A stretch of DNA of 64,000 bases from Bog-473 sp963742035 (GCA_963742035.1 CAVUKH010000001.1:372001-436000); one strand, 5' to 3'; shown: positions 24,151 through 33,576, counted from the first letter of the stretch. Made by a program: numbers and translations. Notes: a model not told the origin generated them from the sequence alone.

Positions 24151-25295
24151 AGGCCGAGGAGCCACGCCGCGTTGGCTCCCAACATGTTGGCCCTGGCGGG
24201 CTCAGGGAGCCCGGCGGCGGCGCGCTGGGCCTGTGCCATCGGGTCGGCGACCCCTTCGGCGTGGGGCCAATCACTACCCAGCATGTAGGTCGTCCCACCG
24301 ACCTTGGGGACAAGACGGTTCGGCATCTCGTAGGGGAGCGCGGCCACCCGAACCTGACGGAGGAAGTAGTTCGAGGGGCGGTCGGTCAACGCACGGAACG
24401 GCTCGCCATGGCGTTGGGTGTAGAAGTCCGACGCGCCGTCAATGTGGAGGAGAAAGTGCGGTACCCAGCTCGCCGTCAGCTCGACCACGCCGATGCGCAG
24501 GCGGGGGAAGCGCTCCAGGACCCCGTTGAGGATCAAGTTGGCGAGGGCGACCGCCGGGGCCAGGTAGAGAAAGATCGAGTCGAACAGCTGCTCGCCGTCC
24601 GCCTGCTCTCCTGTCCGCCAGGCCGGGTGCAAAGGGCTCTCGAATTCCGAGACGTGGAAGACGGGAGCAACGCCCTCGTCGCTGCACGCCGCCCACACGG
24701 GGTCGAAGTCTGCATGGGACAAGGGCTTCCCGTCCACCGGTGCCGGGGCGATCATGGCCAGGCGCACACCCTGGGTCCGTACCCGCTTGATCTCCTCCAC
24801 CGCCCAGCCCGGGTCGTGCAGCACCATGTGAGCCACGCCGAAGAGCCGGTCGGGCGCCTCGCTGCAGACATCGGCCACGAAACGGTTGTAGGCCTGCGCG
24901 TTGGCGCGTTGCGCCGCGGCGTCCGATGCGAGTCGGTGCTCCCACAAGAGGCCGTAGTTCGGGAACATGACCGCGGCGTCGAGTCCGAACGCGTCAAGCG
25001 ACGCCACGCGTGCTCCCGCGAGTCGATAGGAGTCGGGCACCAGTTCCTCGAACGGCGCCGGAGCCCGCTCGCCGCGCAGGCGGCGCTGGCGGACCTCCCC
25101 GATCAGAGCGGAGCGTTCCGGGATCGGCACCTCCAGGGGTGTGAGCCGGTTGCCACGCCACGTCAGCCAGGGCCAGCCAGCCTCGTCGTCGCCGATGGAG
25201 AGCGCATCGGCCCGACGGTCCGGATCGATGTAGTCGGACCACGTGGTCCTCGACTCGAACAGGTGCTGATCGACGTCGATGGTCTGCAGTGTCAC
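24147..25295 (-). CDS. Amidohydrolase family protein (ACMSD-like)
   Basis: A 382-residue metal-dependent hydrolase/decarboxylase of the amidohydrolase 2 (ACMSD) type. It starts with GTG at 25295 after GGGAGG; the first strand DVDQHLFES replaces the usual DxHxH with DxDQH. Later features are VFHVSEFESP (metal His), LRIGVVELTASWVPHFLLHID and YMLGSDWPHAEG (Asp near a metal, SDWPH). The long open frame upstream to 26390 is antisense to the MFS gene and not used. A 51-base divergent promoter region separates it from the MFS gene. It probably acts with the two VOC genes; the substrate is unknown. Confidence 0.88.
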   Translation of the reverse strand: MTLQTIDVDQHLFESRTTWSDYIDPDRRADALSIGDDEAGWPWLTWRGNRLTPLEVPIPERSALIGEVRQRRLRGERAPAPFEELVPDSYRLAGARVASLDAFGLDAAVMFPNYGLLWEHRLASDAAAQRANAQAYNRFVADVCSEAPDRLFGVAHMVLHDPGWAVEEIKRVRTQGVRLAMIAPAPVDGKPLSHADFDPVWAACSDEGVAPVFHVSEFESPLHPAWRTGEQADGEQLFDSIFLYLAPAVALANLILNGVLERFPRLRIGVVELTASWVPHFLLHIDGASDFYTQRHGEPFRALTDRPSNYFLRQVRVAALPYEMPNRLVPKVGGTTYMLGSDWPHAEGVADPMAQAQRAAAGLPEPARANMLGANAAWLLGL

Positions 25296-25346
25296 GTGCC
25301 CTCCCGGCGCAGAGTACCAGCGCGCGTTCCCCGTAGTCTCGCCCGC

Positions 25347-26735
25347 ATGAACGGGGGCGCGCGCGGCGACGGGCTGTGGGCGCCGCATCGCCGCGCGCTC
25401 ACCCTCGGCCTGGTGCTCACGGTCACCTTCGTCGCCTCGGAGGCGCTGGCTGTCATCACAGTGATGCCGTTGGTGGCCCACGACCTTCACGGACTGGCCC
25501 TCTATGGCTGGGTCTTCTCGAGCTTCCAATTGGCCAGCCTGGTGGGGATCGTCGCGGCCGGCCGCGACGCCGATCGCCACGGCCCGGCCCGGCCCTACAT
25601 CGCCGGACTGGTCCTCTTCGCGGCCGGCCTCCTGGTGGCCGGTCTGGCGCCGTTCATGTGGGTGCTCGTGGCAGGGCGCTGCCTCCAGGGGCTCGGCGCG
25701 GGCGCCGCGCCCGCAGTGGCGTACGTGGCCATCGGGCGGAGTCTGCGGGAGGCCCAGCGGGCCCGCATGATGGCGGTCCTGTCGACCGCCTGGGTGATCC
25801 CGGGCATTGTGGGGCCCGGCCTGGCCGCCGCCGTGGCCCACCTCTTCGGGTGGCGTTGGGTGTTCCTCGGCCTGCTGCCGCTGGTCGCCCTGGCCGGCCC
25901 GATCGCGGTCCCGGCACTGGTCCGCCTCGGTCGGACCGAGGGACCCCGGGCCGAGGAGCACCGCATCGCCGACGCCGTCCGGTGCGCGGTCGGTACCGCC
26001 TTCGTCCTGGCCGCGCTGAGCGCGCACGATGTCTTCGTCGGGCTCGGACTGGCTGCAGTCGGCGTGATCGTCGGCGTGGCGCCATTGCGTCGGCTGCTTC
26101 CTGCCGGCACCCTGCGAGCCGACCGCGGCCTGCCTGCCACCATTCTGAGCCGGGGCCTGCTGACGTTCGCCTTCTTCGGCGCTGATGCCTACGTGACGTT
26201 GACCATCACGACCCTGCGCGGCCACAGCACCCTCATGGCCGGCGCGGTTGTCACCGCCTCCACGCTGGCCTGGACCGCAGGCAGCTGGGTGCAAGCACGC
26301 CTCAATGACCGCTGGGAGGGTGCCCGCCTGGTCCGCCGCGGTCTCGTCCTGATCCTGCTCGGCACAGCCGGCATGGCCTGGCAGCTCCACCCCGGGGTGC
26401 CCGTCGGGGAGGCCTTCGTGGCCTGGTCCGTGGCGGGGTTCGGCATGGGCCTCAGCTACGCGCCGATTTCACTGATGATGCTGCGGGCCGCTCCGCCGGG
26501 GCGCGAGGGTTGGGCCTCGGCCTCGCTCAACCTGGCGGACGTCCTGGGTATCGCGCTGGGCGTCGGGATCGGTGGCGCCGCGGTGGCCGCATTCTCACAG
26601 GGCAGCCGGCCCGTCGCCGCGGGTGTCCTCATCGCGTACGCGGTAGCCGGGCTCGCGGCCATGCTGGCCCTGGTCATCGCGCCGCGCCTCCCCGGGTCGC
26701 TCGCCCGCGCGGTGGCGACGCCCGTCAGTCGATAG
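25347..26735 (+). CDS. MFS transporter
   Basis: A 462-residue membrane protein with 12-14 predicted helices, starting at ATG 25347. The motif-A-like loop AGRDADRHGPARPY follows the second helix, and LVAGRCLQGLGAGAAPAVAYV and GIVGPGLAAAVAHLFGWRWVF are typical of drug:H+ antiporters. It is divergent from the amidohydrolase-VOC operon, so it may import or export the same compound. Its 3' end overlaps the convergent pheA gene by 11 bases. Confidence 0.9.
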   Translation: MNGGARGDGLWAPHRRALTLGLVLTVTFVASEALAVITVMPLVAHDLHGLALYGWVFSSFQLASLVGIVAAGRDADRHGPARPYIAGLVLFAAGLLVAGLAPFMWVLVAGRCLQGLGAGAAPAVAYVAIGRSLREAQRARMMAVLSTAWVIPGIVGPGLAAAVAHLFGWRWVFLGLLPLVALAGPIAVPALVRLGRTEGPRAEEHRIADAVRCAVGTAFVLAALSAHDVFVGLGLAAVGVIVGVAPLRRLLPAGTLRADRGLPATILSRGLLTFAFFGADAYVTLTITTLRGHSTLMAGAVVTASTLAWTAGSWVQARLNDRWEGARLVRRGLVLILLGTAGMAWQLHPGVPVGEAFVAWSVAGFGMGLSYAPISLMMLRAAPPGREGWASASLNLADVLGIALGVGIGGAAVAAFSQGSRPVAAGVLIAYAVAGLAAMLALVIAPRLPGSLARAVATPVSR

Positions 26736-27657
26736 CGCCGCGGATGCCGCGCAGCCAGGCATCCGCGGCCTGCCAGGCCGCGTCGGCCTGTCGTCGCTGC
26801 TCAGGCCCGTGCTCCCCCGCGGCCGGATACGAGCCGAGGAACTTCACGCCGGCCAGGCCGGCATGGAGGTCCCGCAGGCAGTCGGCCACGACCTCGTCAC
26901 CCACGTGACCCGACAGGTCGATGACGAAGCAGTAGTCCCCGAGCGCCTGCTTGGTGGGGCGGGATTCGAGCTTGCTCAGGTTGATGTTGCGCGCGGCGAA
27001 CTGTCCGAGGATGCCGTGCAGGCTCCCAGGGTGATCGGCCCGCTGGAAGCACACGATGCTCGTCTTGTCGTGCCCGGTCGGTGCCGGGACGCGGGTGCGG
27101 GCGACCAGGACGAACCTGGTCTGGTTCTCCGGATGATCCTCGACATCCTCGGCCACGATCTCCAAGCCGTAGCGCTCCGCCGCCAGCCTCGGGGCGATGG
27201 CGGCCTCGCCCGCCGCCCCGGACTCGCCGAGGAGGCGTGCCGCGTCGGCGGTGGAATTGGCGGCTCGCTGCTCGACACCGGGCAGCGTACGGGCCAGGTA
27301 CTTCTGGCACTGGGCCAGCGCATGGGGGTAGGACGACACCGCGTGGATCTCGCCGATCCCAGTGCCTGGACGGGCCATGAGGTGGAGATGGATGTCCATG
27401 ACGACCTCACGCTGAATGTGCAGGTCGACGTCGTGGATCAGGCCGTCGATGGTGGCGCTGACCGTCCCCTCGATCCCGTTCTCAATGGGCACGAACCCCA
27501 GGTCGACCTCTCCCATGGCCACGGCCTCGAGCACCGCCGTGATGGAGGCCAGGGCCCTGAGGTCGGCGGTGGCCAGGTCGGGCTGGGTCAAGAGCGCCTC
27601 CTGGGTGAAGGTGGCCTCCGGGCCGAAGAAGGCCACGGCGGTCGCAGGGGGGTTCAC
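26725..27657 (-). CDS. pheA: Prephenate dehydratase
   Basis: A 310-residue enzyme converting prephenate to phenylpyruvate in phenylalanine synthesis. The catalytic domain (about 1-185) opens with VAFFGPEATFTQEAL, includes VDLGFVPIENGIEGTVSATID and ENQTRFVLVAR with the catalytic Thr before Arg-Phe; an ACT domain for phenylalanine feedback follows (KTSIVCFQRADHPGSLHGIL, ESRPTK). There is no fused chorismate mutase. The GTG at 27657 is the start that fits the family; it is divergent from larB with 23 bases between the starts. Inhibition by phenylalanine is expected from the ACT domain. Confidence 0.95.
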   Translation of the reverse strand: MNPPATAVAFFGPEATFTQEALLTQPDLATADLRALASITAVLEAVAMGEVDLGFVPIENGIEGTVSATIDGLIHDVDLHIQREVVMDIHLHLMARPGTGIGEIHAVSSYPHALAQCQKYLARTLPGVEQRAANSTADAARLLGESGAAGEAAIAPRLAAERYGLEIVAEDVEDHPENQTRFVLVARTRVPAPTGHDKTSIVCFQRADHPGSLHGILGQFAARNINLSKLESRPTKQALGDYCFVIDLSGHVGDEVVADCLRDLHAGLAGVKFLGSYPAAGEHGPEQRRQADAAWQAADAWLRGIRGAID

Positions 27658-27680
27658 AGTTGGGCAGGATAGAGCAGGCC

Positions 27681-28442
27681 ATGGATGCTTCCTCGCTTCG
27701 AGCGCTCGTCGAAGATGTCGCCGCCGGGCGCTGTTCGCCCGACGACGCGGTACGGCAGCTGCGTCGGCTTCCCTATTCGGACCTGGGGTTCGCCCGGGTC
27801 GACCATCACCGTGACCTGCGTCTCGGCATGCCCGAGGCCGTCTACGGGCCCGGCAAGACCCCCGAACACTGCGCGGCCGTCGTCGAGGAGCTCCTGGCGG
27901 GAACGGACGGCCCCGTCCTCCTGACCCGGGCCTCCGAAGCCCAGGTGAAGGCCGCCACGGCGGCGGCGGCTGCGCTGGGCGTCGGCCCGAGCGCCGTCGC
28001 GGGGAGCAGTTCGCTCTCGACGGTGGTCTTCCGGCCCGCGCCACCGCGCGCGGGCTCCGTGGTCGTCATCACCGCGGGAACGGCTGACCTTCCGGTGGCC
28101 ACCGAGTGCACCACGGTCCTGGGCGCCCTCGGGTTTGCCCCCACGCAACGCACCGACTGCGGTGTGGCCGGGCTGCACCGGCTCCTGGCCGAGCTCGACA
28201 CGCTCGCCATGGCGGACGCGGTGGTGGTCATCGCCGGCATGGAGGGCGCGCTCGCCAGCGTGGTGGGCGGCCTCACACCTGCGCCCGTGGTCGCCGTTCC
28301 CACGAGCACGGGGTACGGCGCTGCGCTCGAGGGTGTGACCGCGCTCCTGGCCATGCTTTCGGCCTGCTCCTCGGGCATCACGGTTGTCGGCATCGACAAC
28401 GGGTACGGCGCCGCCTGCGCCATCGCCCGGGTCCTCTCGTGA
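27681..28442 (+). CDS. larB: Nickel-pincer cofactor biosynthesis protein LarB
   Basis: A 253-residue protein that carboxylates and hydrolyses nicotinate adenine dinucleotide, the first step to the nickel-pincer nucleotide. The C-terminal half is like AIR carboxylase (PurE): VVITAGTADLPVATE, VVVIAGMEGALASVVGGLTPAPVVAVPTSTGYG; the N-terminal half carries the LarB-specific GFARVDHHRDLRLGMPEAVYG segment. It begins at ATG 27681 and overlaps larC by GTGA. With larC here and larE at 41-42 kb the pathway is complete; no LarA racemase is in view. Confidence 0.94.
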   Translation: MDASSLRALVEDVAAGRCSPDDAVRQLRRLPYSDLGFARVDHHRDLRLGMPEAVYGPGKTPEHCAAVVEELLAGTDGPVLLTRASEAQVKAATAAAAALGVGPSAVAGSSSLSTVVFRPAPPRAGSVVVITAGTADLPVATECTTVLGALGFAPTQRTDCGVAGLHRLLAELDTLAMADAVVVIAGMEGALASVVGGLTPAPVVAVPTSTGYGAALEGVTALLAMLSACSSGITVVGIDNGYGAACAIARVLS

Positions 28443-29656
28443 CGGACGCGCCGACCGTGTCCAACACCGTGGCCTGGTTCCACTGCTTCGCCGGCATTGC
28501 GGGCGACATGGCGCTGGGATCGCTCGCCGACGCGGGCGCCGATGTCGACGAGGTCCGCGCCCTGCTCAACCGACTCGCCCTCCCTGGTTGGCGCCTCGAG
28601 TTCGAGGACGACATCAGGGGCGGCATCGCCTGCACCCGCGCCATCGTCGGCGGTGACGACGTGGTGGTGCGCACCCACGGCGTGATTGCCGCCCTCATCG
28701 AAGAGGCGGCGCTGCCGCCACGGGTGACCCAACGAGCCCAGGCGGTCTTCCACAAGCTGGCATCGGTGGAGTCCGCCCTGCACCGTCGTCCCATCGACCA
28801 GGTGCACTTCCACGAGGTCGGAGGGCACGACGCCATCATCGACGTGGTCGGGACGGCGGCCGCGCTCGAGGTGCTCGGCGTCGACGAGGTGTGTGCCTCC
28901 GCCGTCGCCACGGGCATGGGTATGGTGCGCAGCGCGCACGGCCTGCTGCCCAACCCGGCGCCGGCCACGGTCCGACTCTTGCAGGGGATCCCGTCCTACG
29001 GGCGCGACGTCGCCATTGAGCTGACCACGCCCACCGGCGCCGCCTTGCTCGCCGGGCTCGCCTCGACTTTCGGTCCGCTCCCCGACATGACGGTCGCGTC
29101 ATCGGGATTCGGCGGGGGCGCCGGCGAAATGGACGACCTCCCGAACTGCACCCAGGTGGTGATCGGCCGGCGCGCCGACGTACCGTCGGTCGGCGCCGGA
29201 CAGGGCGCGCTCTTGCTGGAGACGAACCTCGACGACGTCACGGGGGAGCAGCTCGGTCTCGCCGTTGCCGCCGCACTCGACGCCGGGGCGTTCGACGCCT
29301 GGGTCAGCCCGGTCACCATGAAGAAAGGCCGGCCCGGTCACGTCCTCCACGTGCTGACCGACGCCACGCTCGTCCAGATGCAGCGCGCCGTGATCGAGCG
29401 CGCCACCGGAACGATGGGGATCCGCGCCACCGCCGTGGAGCGCTGGCCGGTCGCGCGCACATTCGAGCAGGTCACCGTCGATGGCATGGTCATCCGCATG
29501 AAGGTGTCCAAGGGGCGGGCGAAGCCGGAGTTCGACGACGTGGCGCTGGCGGCGGCCAAGACGGGGACGCCACCCCATGAGATCGCCAGCCGGGCCGAGG
29601 AGGCCTGGCGCTCCGTGGAGCAACCGGGCCCCGGACCGGAGAATGACTCCGCCTGA
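28439..29656 (+). CDS. larC: Nickel insertion protein LarC
   Basis: A 405-residue protein that inserts nickel into the pincer cofactor in a CTP-dependent reaction. It opens with VAWFHCFAGIAGDMALGSLADAGA, has the His-rich QVHFHEVGGHDAIIDVVG block around residue 120, and ETNLDDVTGEQLG and MKKGRPGHVLHVL in the C-terminal half, all typical of LarC. In Lactobacillus plantarum the gene is read through a programmed frameshift into two pieces; here it is a single continuous frame. The GTG start overlaps larB (GTGA) and the stop overlaps the next ATG, so translation is coupled at both ends. Confidence 0.94.
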   Translation: MTDAPTVSNTVAWFHCFAGIAGDMALGSLADAGADVDEVRALLNRLALPGWRLEFEDDIRGGIACTRAIVGGDDVVVRTHGVIAALIEEAALPPRVTQRAQAVFHKLASVESALHRRPIDQVHFHEVGGHDAIIDVVGTAAALEVLGVDEVCASAVATGMGMVRSAHGLLPNPAPATVRLLQGIPSYGRDVAIELTTPTGAALLAGLASTFGPLPDMTVASSGFGGGAGEMDDLPNCTQVVIGRRADVPSVGAGQGALLLETNLDDVTGEQLGLAVAAALDAGAFDAWVSPVTMKKGRPGHVLHVLTDATLVQMQRAVIERATGTMGIRATAVERWPVARTFEQVTVDGMVIRMKVSKGRAKPEFDDVALAAAKTGTPPHEIASRAEEAWRSVEQPGPGPENDSA

Positions 29657-31026
29657 TGGCGAGTGCGATGTTCCACTACGACGAGGCGATGACCGACCTG
29701 ATTGTGGCGGCCTGTCGGGAACGACTGTCGATGGACCCCGTCGCCCTCGACTTCGGCGGTCTGGTCGAGTCGCTCGACGCCGAGTTGGCCGGGCTCATGC
29801 GGCCCGAGGGCAACGAGGCCGCCCAGGTGCTCAAGCTGTTCGTGGACAAACTTTCCACCGCAGTGGTCTCGTGCGACAGCCCCCGATTCTTGTCGTTCAT
29901 CCCGGCTGCACCGACGAAGGCTTCGCTGCTCTTCGACATGTTCGTCTCCTGCTCGTCGCTGCACGGCACGTCCTGGCTCGAGGCGGCCGGCGTCGTCGTC
30001 GCCGAGAACCAGGCCCTCGGCGTGCTCGCGGCGCAAGCCGGCCTCCCTGCAACGGCCGGCGGGTGTTTCGTGGCAGGTGGATCCGCCGGCAACCTGTCGG
30101 CGCTCATGGTGGCCCGTGATACGGCGGGCTACCGCAGGCACGGCGAACCGCCGCGGCACCCGCTCGTTGCCCTGAGTGAGGACGCGCACTCGTCGGTGGG
30201 TAAGGCGCTCCATGTCCTCGGCGTGGGCACGCTGAGCGTGCCCACGCACGACCATCGGTTGACCGGCTCGGCGCTCCGGGCCGCGCTGCGCAACGACCCG
30301 CGGCGGGGTGACGTCATCGGTGTGGTCGCCACGGCGGGAACGACCAACGCCGGCATCGTCGACGACCTGGACGGGGTAGCCGACGTGGCAGCCGAGCACG
30401 CACTGTGGTTCCACATCGACGGTGCCTACGGTGGCGCCGCGGCGCTGTTCGCGCCGTCCGTGCGCCCCCGCTTCGGCGGTTTCGAACGGGCCGACTCGTT
30501 CATCGTCGATCCGCACAAGTGGCTCTTCGCGCCCTTCGATTGCGCCGCGCTGCTCTACCGCCAGCCCAACCTGGCCAAGGCCGTGCACACCCAGGACGCG
30601 CAGTATCTCGACGTGCTCCACAGCGACAACCCCGAGGAGTGGAACCCGAGCGACTACGCCTTTCACCTCACCCGCCGCGCCCGCGGGCTCCCGTTGTGGT
30701 TCTCGCTGGCCGTCAACGGCCTCGACGCCTATCGCGACGCGGTGGAGGCGGGCCTGTCCATGGCCCAGCGGGCAGCCGAGAGGATCGCAACGTCACCCGA
30801 CGTCGAGCTGGTGCGCGAGCCCGGCCTCTCCATCGTGCTCTTCCGGCGGCTCGGCTGGGCCAAGGACGACTACGAAGCCTGGTCGGCCCGCCTGCTCGCC
30901 GAGCAGATCGGTTTCGTGACGCCGACCACCTGGGAGGGCGAGACGGTGGCGCGCTTCGCCTTCCTCCATCCCAACACGACGGTCGAGATGGTCGACGAGA
31001 TCCTCACCTCAATGAGCGAGACGTGA
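29656..31026 (+). CDS. PLP-dependent aromatic-amino-acid/glutamate decarboxylase-type enzyme
   Basis: A 456-residue group II decarboxylase. The PLP lysine lies in SFIVDPHKWLFAPFDCAA (about residue 290), with the conserved HIDGAYGGAAALF block before it and GCFVAGGSAGNLSALMVARD near residue 140. The ATG overlaps the larC stop (TGATG). The substrate may be an aromatic L-amino acid, but the same family includes tyrosine, DOPA, diaminobutyrate and cysteine-sulfinate decarboxylases. Coupling to the lar genes is probably positional only. It overlaps the convergent DsbA-like gene by 18 bases. Confidence 0.9.
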   Translation: MASAMFHYDEAMTDLIVAACRERLSMDPVALDFGGLVESLDAELAGLMRPEGNEAAQVLKLFVDKLSTAVVSCDSPRFLSFIPAAPTKASLLFDMFVSCSSLHGTSWLEAAGVVVAENQALGVLAAQAGLPATAGGCFVAGGSAGNLSALMVARDTAGYRRHGEPPRHPLVALSEDAHSSVGKALHVLGVGTLSVPTHDHRLTGSALRAALRNDPRRGDVIGVVATAGTTNAGIVDDLDGVADVAAEHALWFHIDGAYGGAAALFAPSVRPRFGGFERADSFIVDPHKWLFAPFDCAALLYRQPNLAKAVHTQDAQYLDVLHSDNPEEWNPSDYAFHLTRRARGLPLWFSLAVNGLDAYRDAVEAGLSMAQRAAERIATSPDVELVREPGLSIVLFRRLGWAKDDYEAWSARLLAEQIGFVTPTTWEGETVARFAFLHPNTTVEMVDEILTSMSET

Positions 31027-31650
31027 CCAGGCGCGTTTAAGCAGGATGCCCAGTGTCTCCACGTCCTGCGCGCCCGGAATCGGCCAGGCGCCGGCAATGA
31101 GGAAATAGGGAACACCGGCCACGTCGAGCTCGTCCGCCGCCGCCTCGTCCGCACGTACCTCGTCGCCGTAGGCCGTGCCGCCGAGCACGTCGTCGGTGAT
31201 GGCGTCGGGAAGCCCGGCGGTGCGGGCGACGTCCCGCAGCACATCGACATCCGAGAGCTGCCTGCCCTCACTGAAGTGCGCGGCGAACAACTGCTGCACC
31301 AGCGCCGGCTCCCACGCCGTGCCGCGGGCAGCCTGGGAGAGCCGGTGGGCGTCGAAGGTGCTGCCGAGGCGCACCCGATCGAAGTCGAAGACGAATCCGA
31401 CCTCGGCCCCGAGCGCCGTCAGCTGCGCATGACCGGCGCGCACCCGTTCCGGAGGCAGGCCGTACGTGCGCCCGACGACCTCCTCCATGGAACCGGCGCT
31501 GCGCGCCGGCGCGCCGCGGTGGAGCTCGAACGAGCGATGCACCACGGCCACGGCATTGCCGTGCTCGAAGTCGCGGAGGGCCAGGCCGAGCCGGGCCAGG
31601 CCGAGCGCGCACCACGGGCAGGCGTAATCGGACCACACGTCGATCTGCAT
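31009..31650 (-). CDS. DsbA-family (FrnE-like) thiol oxidoreductase
   Basis: A 213-residue thioredoxin-fold protein with the redox motif CPWC in DVWSDYACPWCALGLARL (about residues 11-14) and a large helical insert, ending with the cis-proline strand VAGVPYFLIAGAWPIPGAQ. No signal peptide is present, so it is cytosolic and belongs to the FrnE/2-hydroxychromene-isomerase-like branch rather than to periplasmic DsbA. It may act in thiol stress or in an isomerisation reaction. Start ATG at 31650 preceded by a GGGCGGGAC purine-rich site. Confidence 0.92.
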   Translation of the reverse strand: MQIDVWSDYACPWCALGLARLGLALRDFEHGNAVAVVHRSFELHRGAPARSAGSMEEVVGRTYGLPPERVRAGHAQLTALGAEVGFVFDFDRVRLGSTFDAHRLSQAARGTAWEPALVQQLFAAHFSEGRQLSDVDVLRDVARTAGLPDAITDDVLGGTAYGDEVRADEAAADELDVAGVPYFLIAGAWPIPGAQDVETLGILLKRAWSRLAH

Positions 31651-31683
31651 GTCCCGCCCACCCTACGGCCGGGGCGACACGAC

Positions 31684-32799
31684 TCAGTCCGAGGCGACCG
31701 CCGCCTCGAGCGACGACGCCGCCGCCAGCAGCCTCTCCTCGCTGTAGGCCGGCCCGATCAACTGCACGCTGGCCGGGAGCGGACCCGCCGAGGGCACCGG
31801 CAAGGAGAGGGCGGGGACGCCGGCCAGGTTCACCGGGAGGGTGCACCGCGAGACCAGGAGGTCGTCGCCGTCCTCCAGGCGCGGCGGGAAGATGCTCAAC
31901 GTCGGAGTGACGAGGATGTCTACCTCGGTGAAGACCCTCTCGAGGGTTTCTTTCCAGGCGCGCTGGACACCCCACGCCCTCCCGACGGTCTTCTCGTCGA
32001 AGGACCCTCCCAGCTCCAGCCGGGAGCGCACGCCGTCACTGATGCCCTCGGGGTCCGCGGCCACCAGATGCGCGTCGGAATGCCAGGCTTCGACGACGAG
32101 CAGGAGGCCGGCCTGCATGGTGGCCTCGTCCCACCCCGGGACCGCCAACTCCCGGCAGTCCCATCCCACCAAGCTCAGGGCCCGGTCGAGCGCGGCGGTG
32201 ATGTCCGGATCCGCCTCAACGGGGAGGCGGCCCGCGACGACGTCGCTGCTGTCCCGCTCACGTATACGAAAGCCCGGCTCGAGCAGCTGCATCCCCGTGA
32301 CGAGCCCCTCCACCGAGCGGGCCATGGGGCCGACCGTGTCGAAGCTGGGCGCCAGCGGCCACACACCCTGGAGGGGGATACGGCCCCAGGTCGTCTTCAA
32401 ACCGGTCGTGCCACAGCACGCAGCCGGGATCCGGATGGAACCACCGGTGTCGCTGCCGTAGCCCACGTCCGCCTCGCCCGTGGCCACCGCCACGGCCGAC
32501 CCGCTCGAGGAGCCGCCGGGCACGCGGGTGGGGTCCAGCGGGTTGACCGGGGTCCCGTACCACTGGTTGACCCCGGTGACGCCGAGGGCCAGCTCGTGCA
32601 GGTTCGTGCGGCCGACGATCCGGGCCCCCGCCTGCCGTGCCCCGGCCAGACAGGCCGCGTCCTGCGCTGCGGGCACGGCTCGGTCCGCCACGGCGCGGCA
32701 GCCGGCCGTGGTCGGCTCACCCGCCATGTCAATCAGGTCCTTGACGGCCAGGCGGACTCCGGGACCCGATGTCTCGTAGCGGGTGATGAAGGTGCTCAT
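31684..32799 (-). CDS. Amidase signature family enzyme
   Basis: A 371-residue amide hydrolase with the Ser-cisSer-Lys triad: Lys in RLAVKDLIDMAG (about residue 20), the cis-Ser in GGSSSGSAVAV (about 96) and the nucleophile Ser in GYGSDTGGSIRIPA (about 120). It is shorter than GatA and lacks its C-terminal features, so it is a stand-alone amidase rather than a tRNA amidotransferase subunit. Substrates in this family range from short aliphatic amides to aryl amides. It lies between the DsbA-like gene and the lipoprotein gene, all on the same strand but with gaps of 33 and 46 bases. Confidence 0.93.
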   Translation of the reverse strand: MSTFITRYETSGPGVRLAVKDLIDMAGEPTTAGCRAVADRAVPAAQDAACLAGARQAGARIVGRTNLHELALGVTGVNQWYGTPVNPLDPTRVPGGSSSGSAVAVATGEADVGYGSDTGGSIRIPAACCGTTGLKTTWGRIPLQGVWPLAPSFDTVGPMARSVEGLVTGMQLLEPGFRIRERDSSDVVAGRLPVEADPDITAALDRALSLVGWDCRELAVPGWDEATMQAGLLLVVEAWHSDAHLVAADPEGISDGVRSRLELGGSFDEKTVGRAWGVQRAWKETLERVFTEVDILVTPTLSIFPPRLEDGDDLLVSRCTLPVNLAGVPALSLPVPSAGPLPASVQLIGPAYSEERLLAAASSLEAAVASD

Positions 32800-32845
32800 C
32801 CCGCCATTGTGTCCGGGACGAGGGCGGCCGGCCGGGCCCCTCTCG

Positions 32846-33565
32846 TCACCCCGAGGTGGTCTGGGTCGTCACGGTGGCCCCGGGAGGCAACTGGAACAGC
32901 GATGCCGGTGGTGACGACGAGTAGTTGGTGATCTGGAAGCTCGTCGAGTCCGAGGCGACCTTGACGTAGCCGAGGATGCCCTCCGACGTGCTGCAGATGG
33001 TGCTCGTGCCCGTCACTCCCTTCGCCACGAGGTCGACACAGTTCATGTCGAACCCGTTGAGCGACATGGTCGAGCTCGTCACCGTGTCACCGGCCAGTCC
33101 GGCCACCAGCGAGACGCCCTTCAGGAACGAGATCCAATGCGACGGCGTGTAGACGTCGAAGATCTTGTTCTCGGAAGCGGCGTCGGCCTGGCCCAGCTTC
33201 TGACACGTCCAGGCGGCCCCAGATCCGCTCTGGTTGCAGACGTATTCGCCGGACGAGTTCACGATCACCTGCAGGTTGGACTGGTCGGATCCCGTCTGCG
33301 TCTCGTGGAACGCCAGCCCGCCGCTGGACGGATCGACGGCGTAGACGATCGTCGCCGGAGCACTCCCCGTCGTCGTGTAGGTGGCCTCGAAGGGTGAGTC
33401 CCCGGTCGACTGCAAGTTCTGCGTGAACGAGTCGATGGTCGCCTTGTTGCCTTCAACGTTGTGCACGGCCTGCTTGACCTTGCCGACCACACTGCAGCCG
33501 GTGGCCAGCACGGCCACCCCGATGAGCAGCACCATCAGAAACCCGATGCGAGGTGGACGCGACAT
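32846..33565 (-). CDS. Secreted lipoprotein paired with an MFS exporter
   Basis: A 239-residue lipoprotein: signal helix GFLMVLLIGVAVLATGC, lipobox ATGC with Cys near residue 24, then a Ser/Thr-rich mature part with DSFTQNLQSTGDSPFEATYTT and VASDSTSFQITNYSSSPPASL. I use the ATG at 33565; the frame extends upstream but into the MFS gene. It starts 12 bases after the MFS stop, so the two are one operon. The arrangement recalls lprG-Rv1410c (P55) of mycobacteria, in which the lipoprotein hands lipids to the MFS pump; sequence similarity to LprG is not evident by eye. Confidence 0.8.
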   Translation of the reverse strand: MSRPPRIGFLMVLLIGVAVLATGCSVVGKVKQAVHNVEGNKATIDSFTQNLQSTGDSPFEATYTTTGSAPATIVYAVDPSSGGLAFHETQTGSDQSNLQVIVNSSGEYVCNQSGSGAAWTCQKLGQADAASENKIFDVYTPSHWISFLKGVSLVAGLAGDTVTSSTMSLNGFDMNCVDLVAKGVTGTSTICSTSEGILGYVKVASDSTSFQITNYSSSPPASLFQLPPGATVTTQTTSG

Positions 33566-33576
33566 GACCGGCGGTG

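Noticed and set aside
24261..25346. Long upstream extension of the MFS frame
   Set aside because: It runs antisense through the amidohydrolase gene; the protein-like part starts at ATG 25347.
25296..26390. Long upstream extension of the amidohydrolase frame
   Set aside because: It is antisense to the MFS gene and lacks protein character; a good ribosome site marks GTG 25295.
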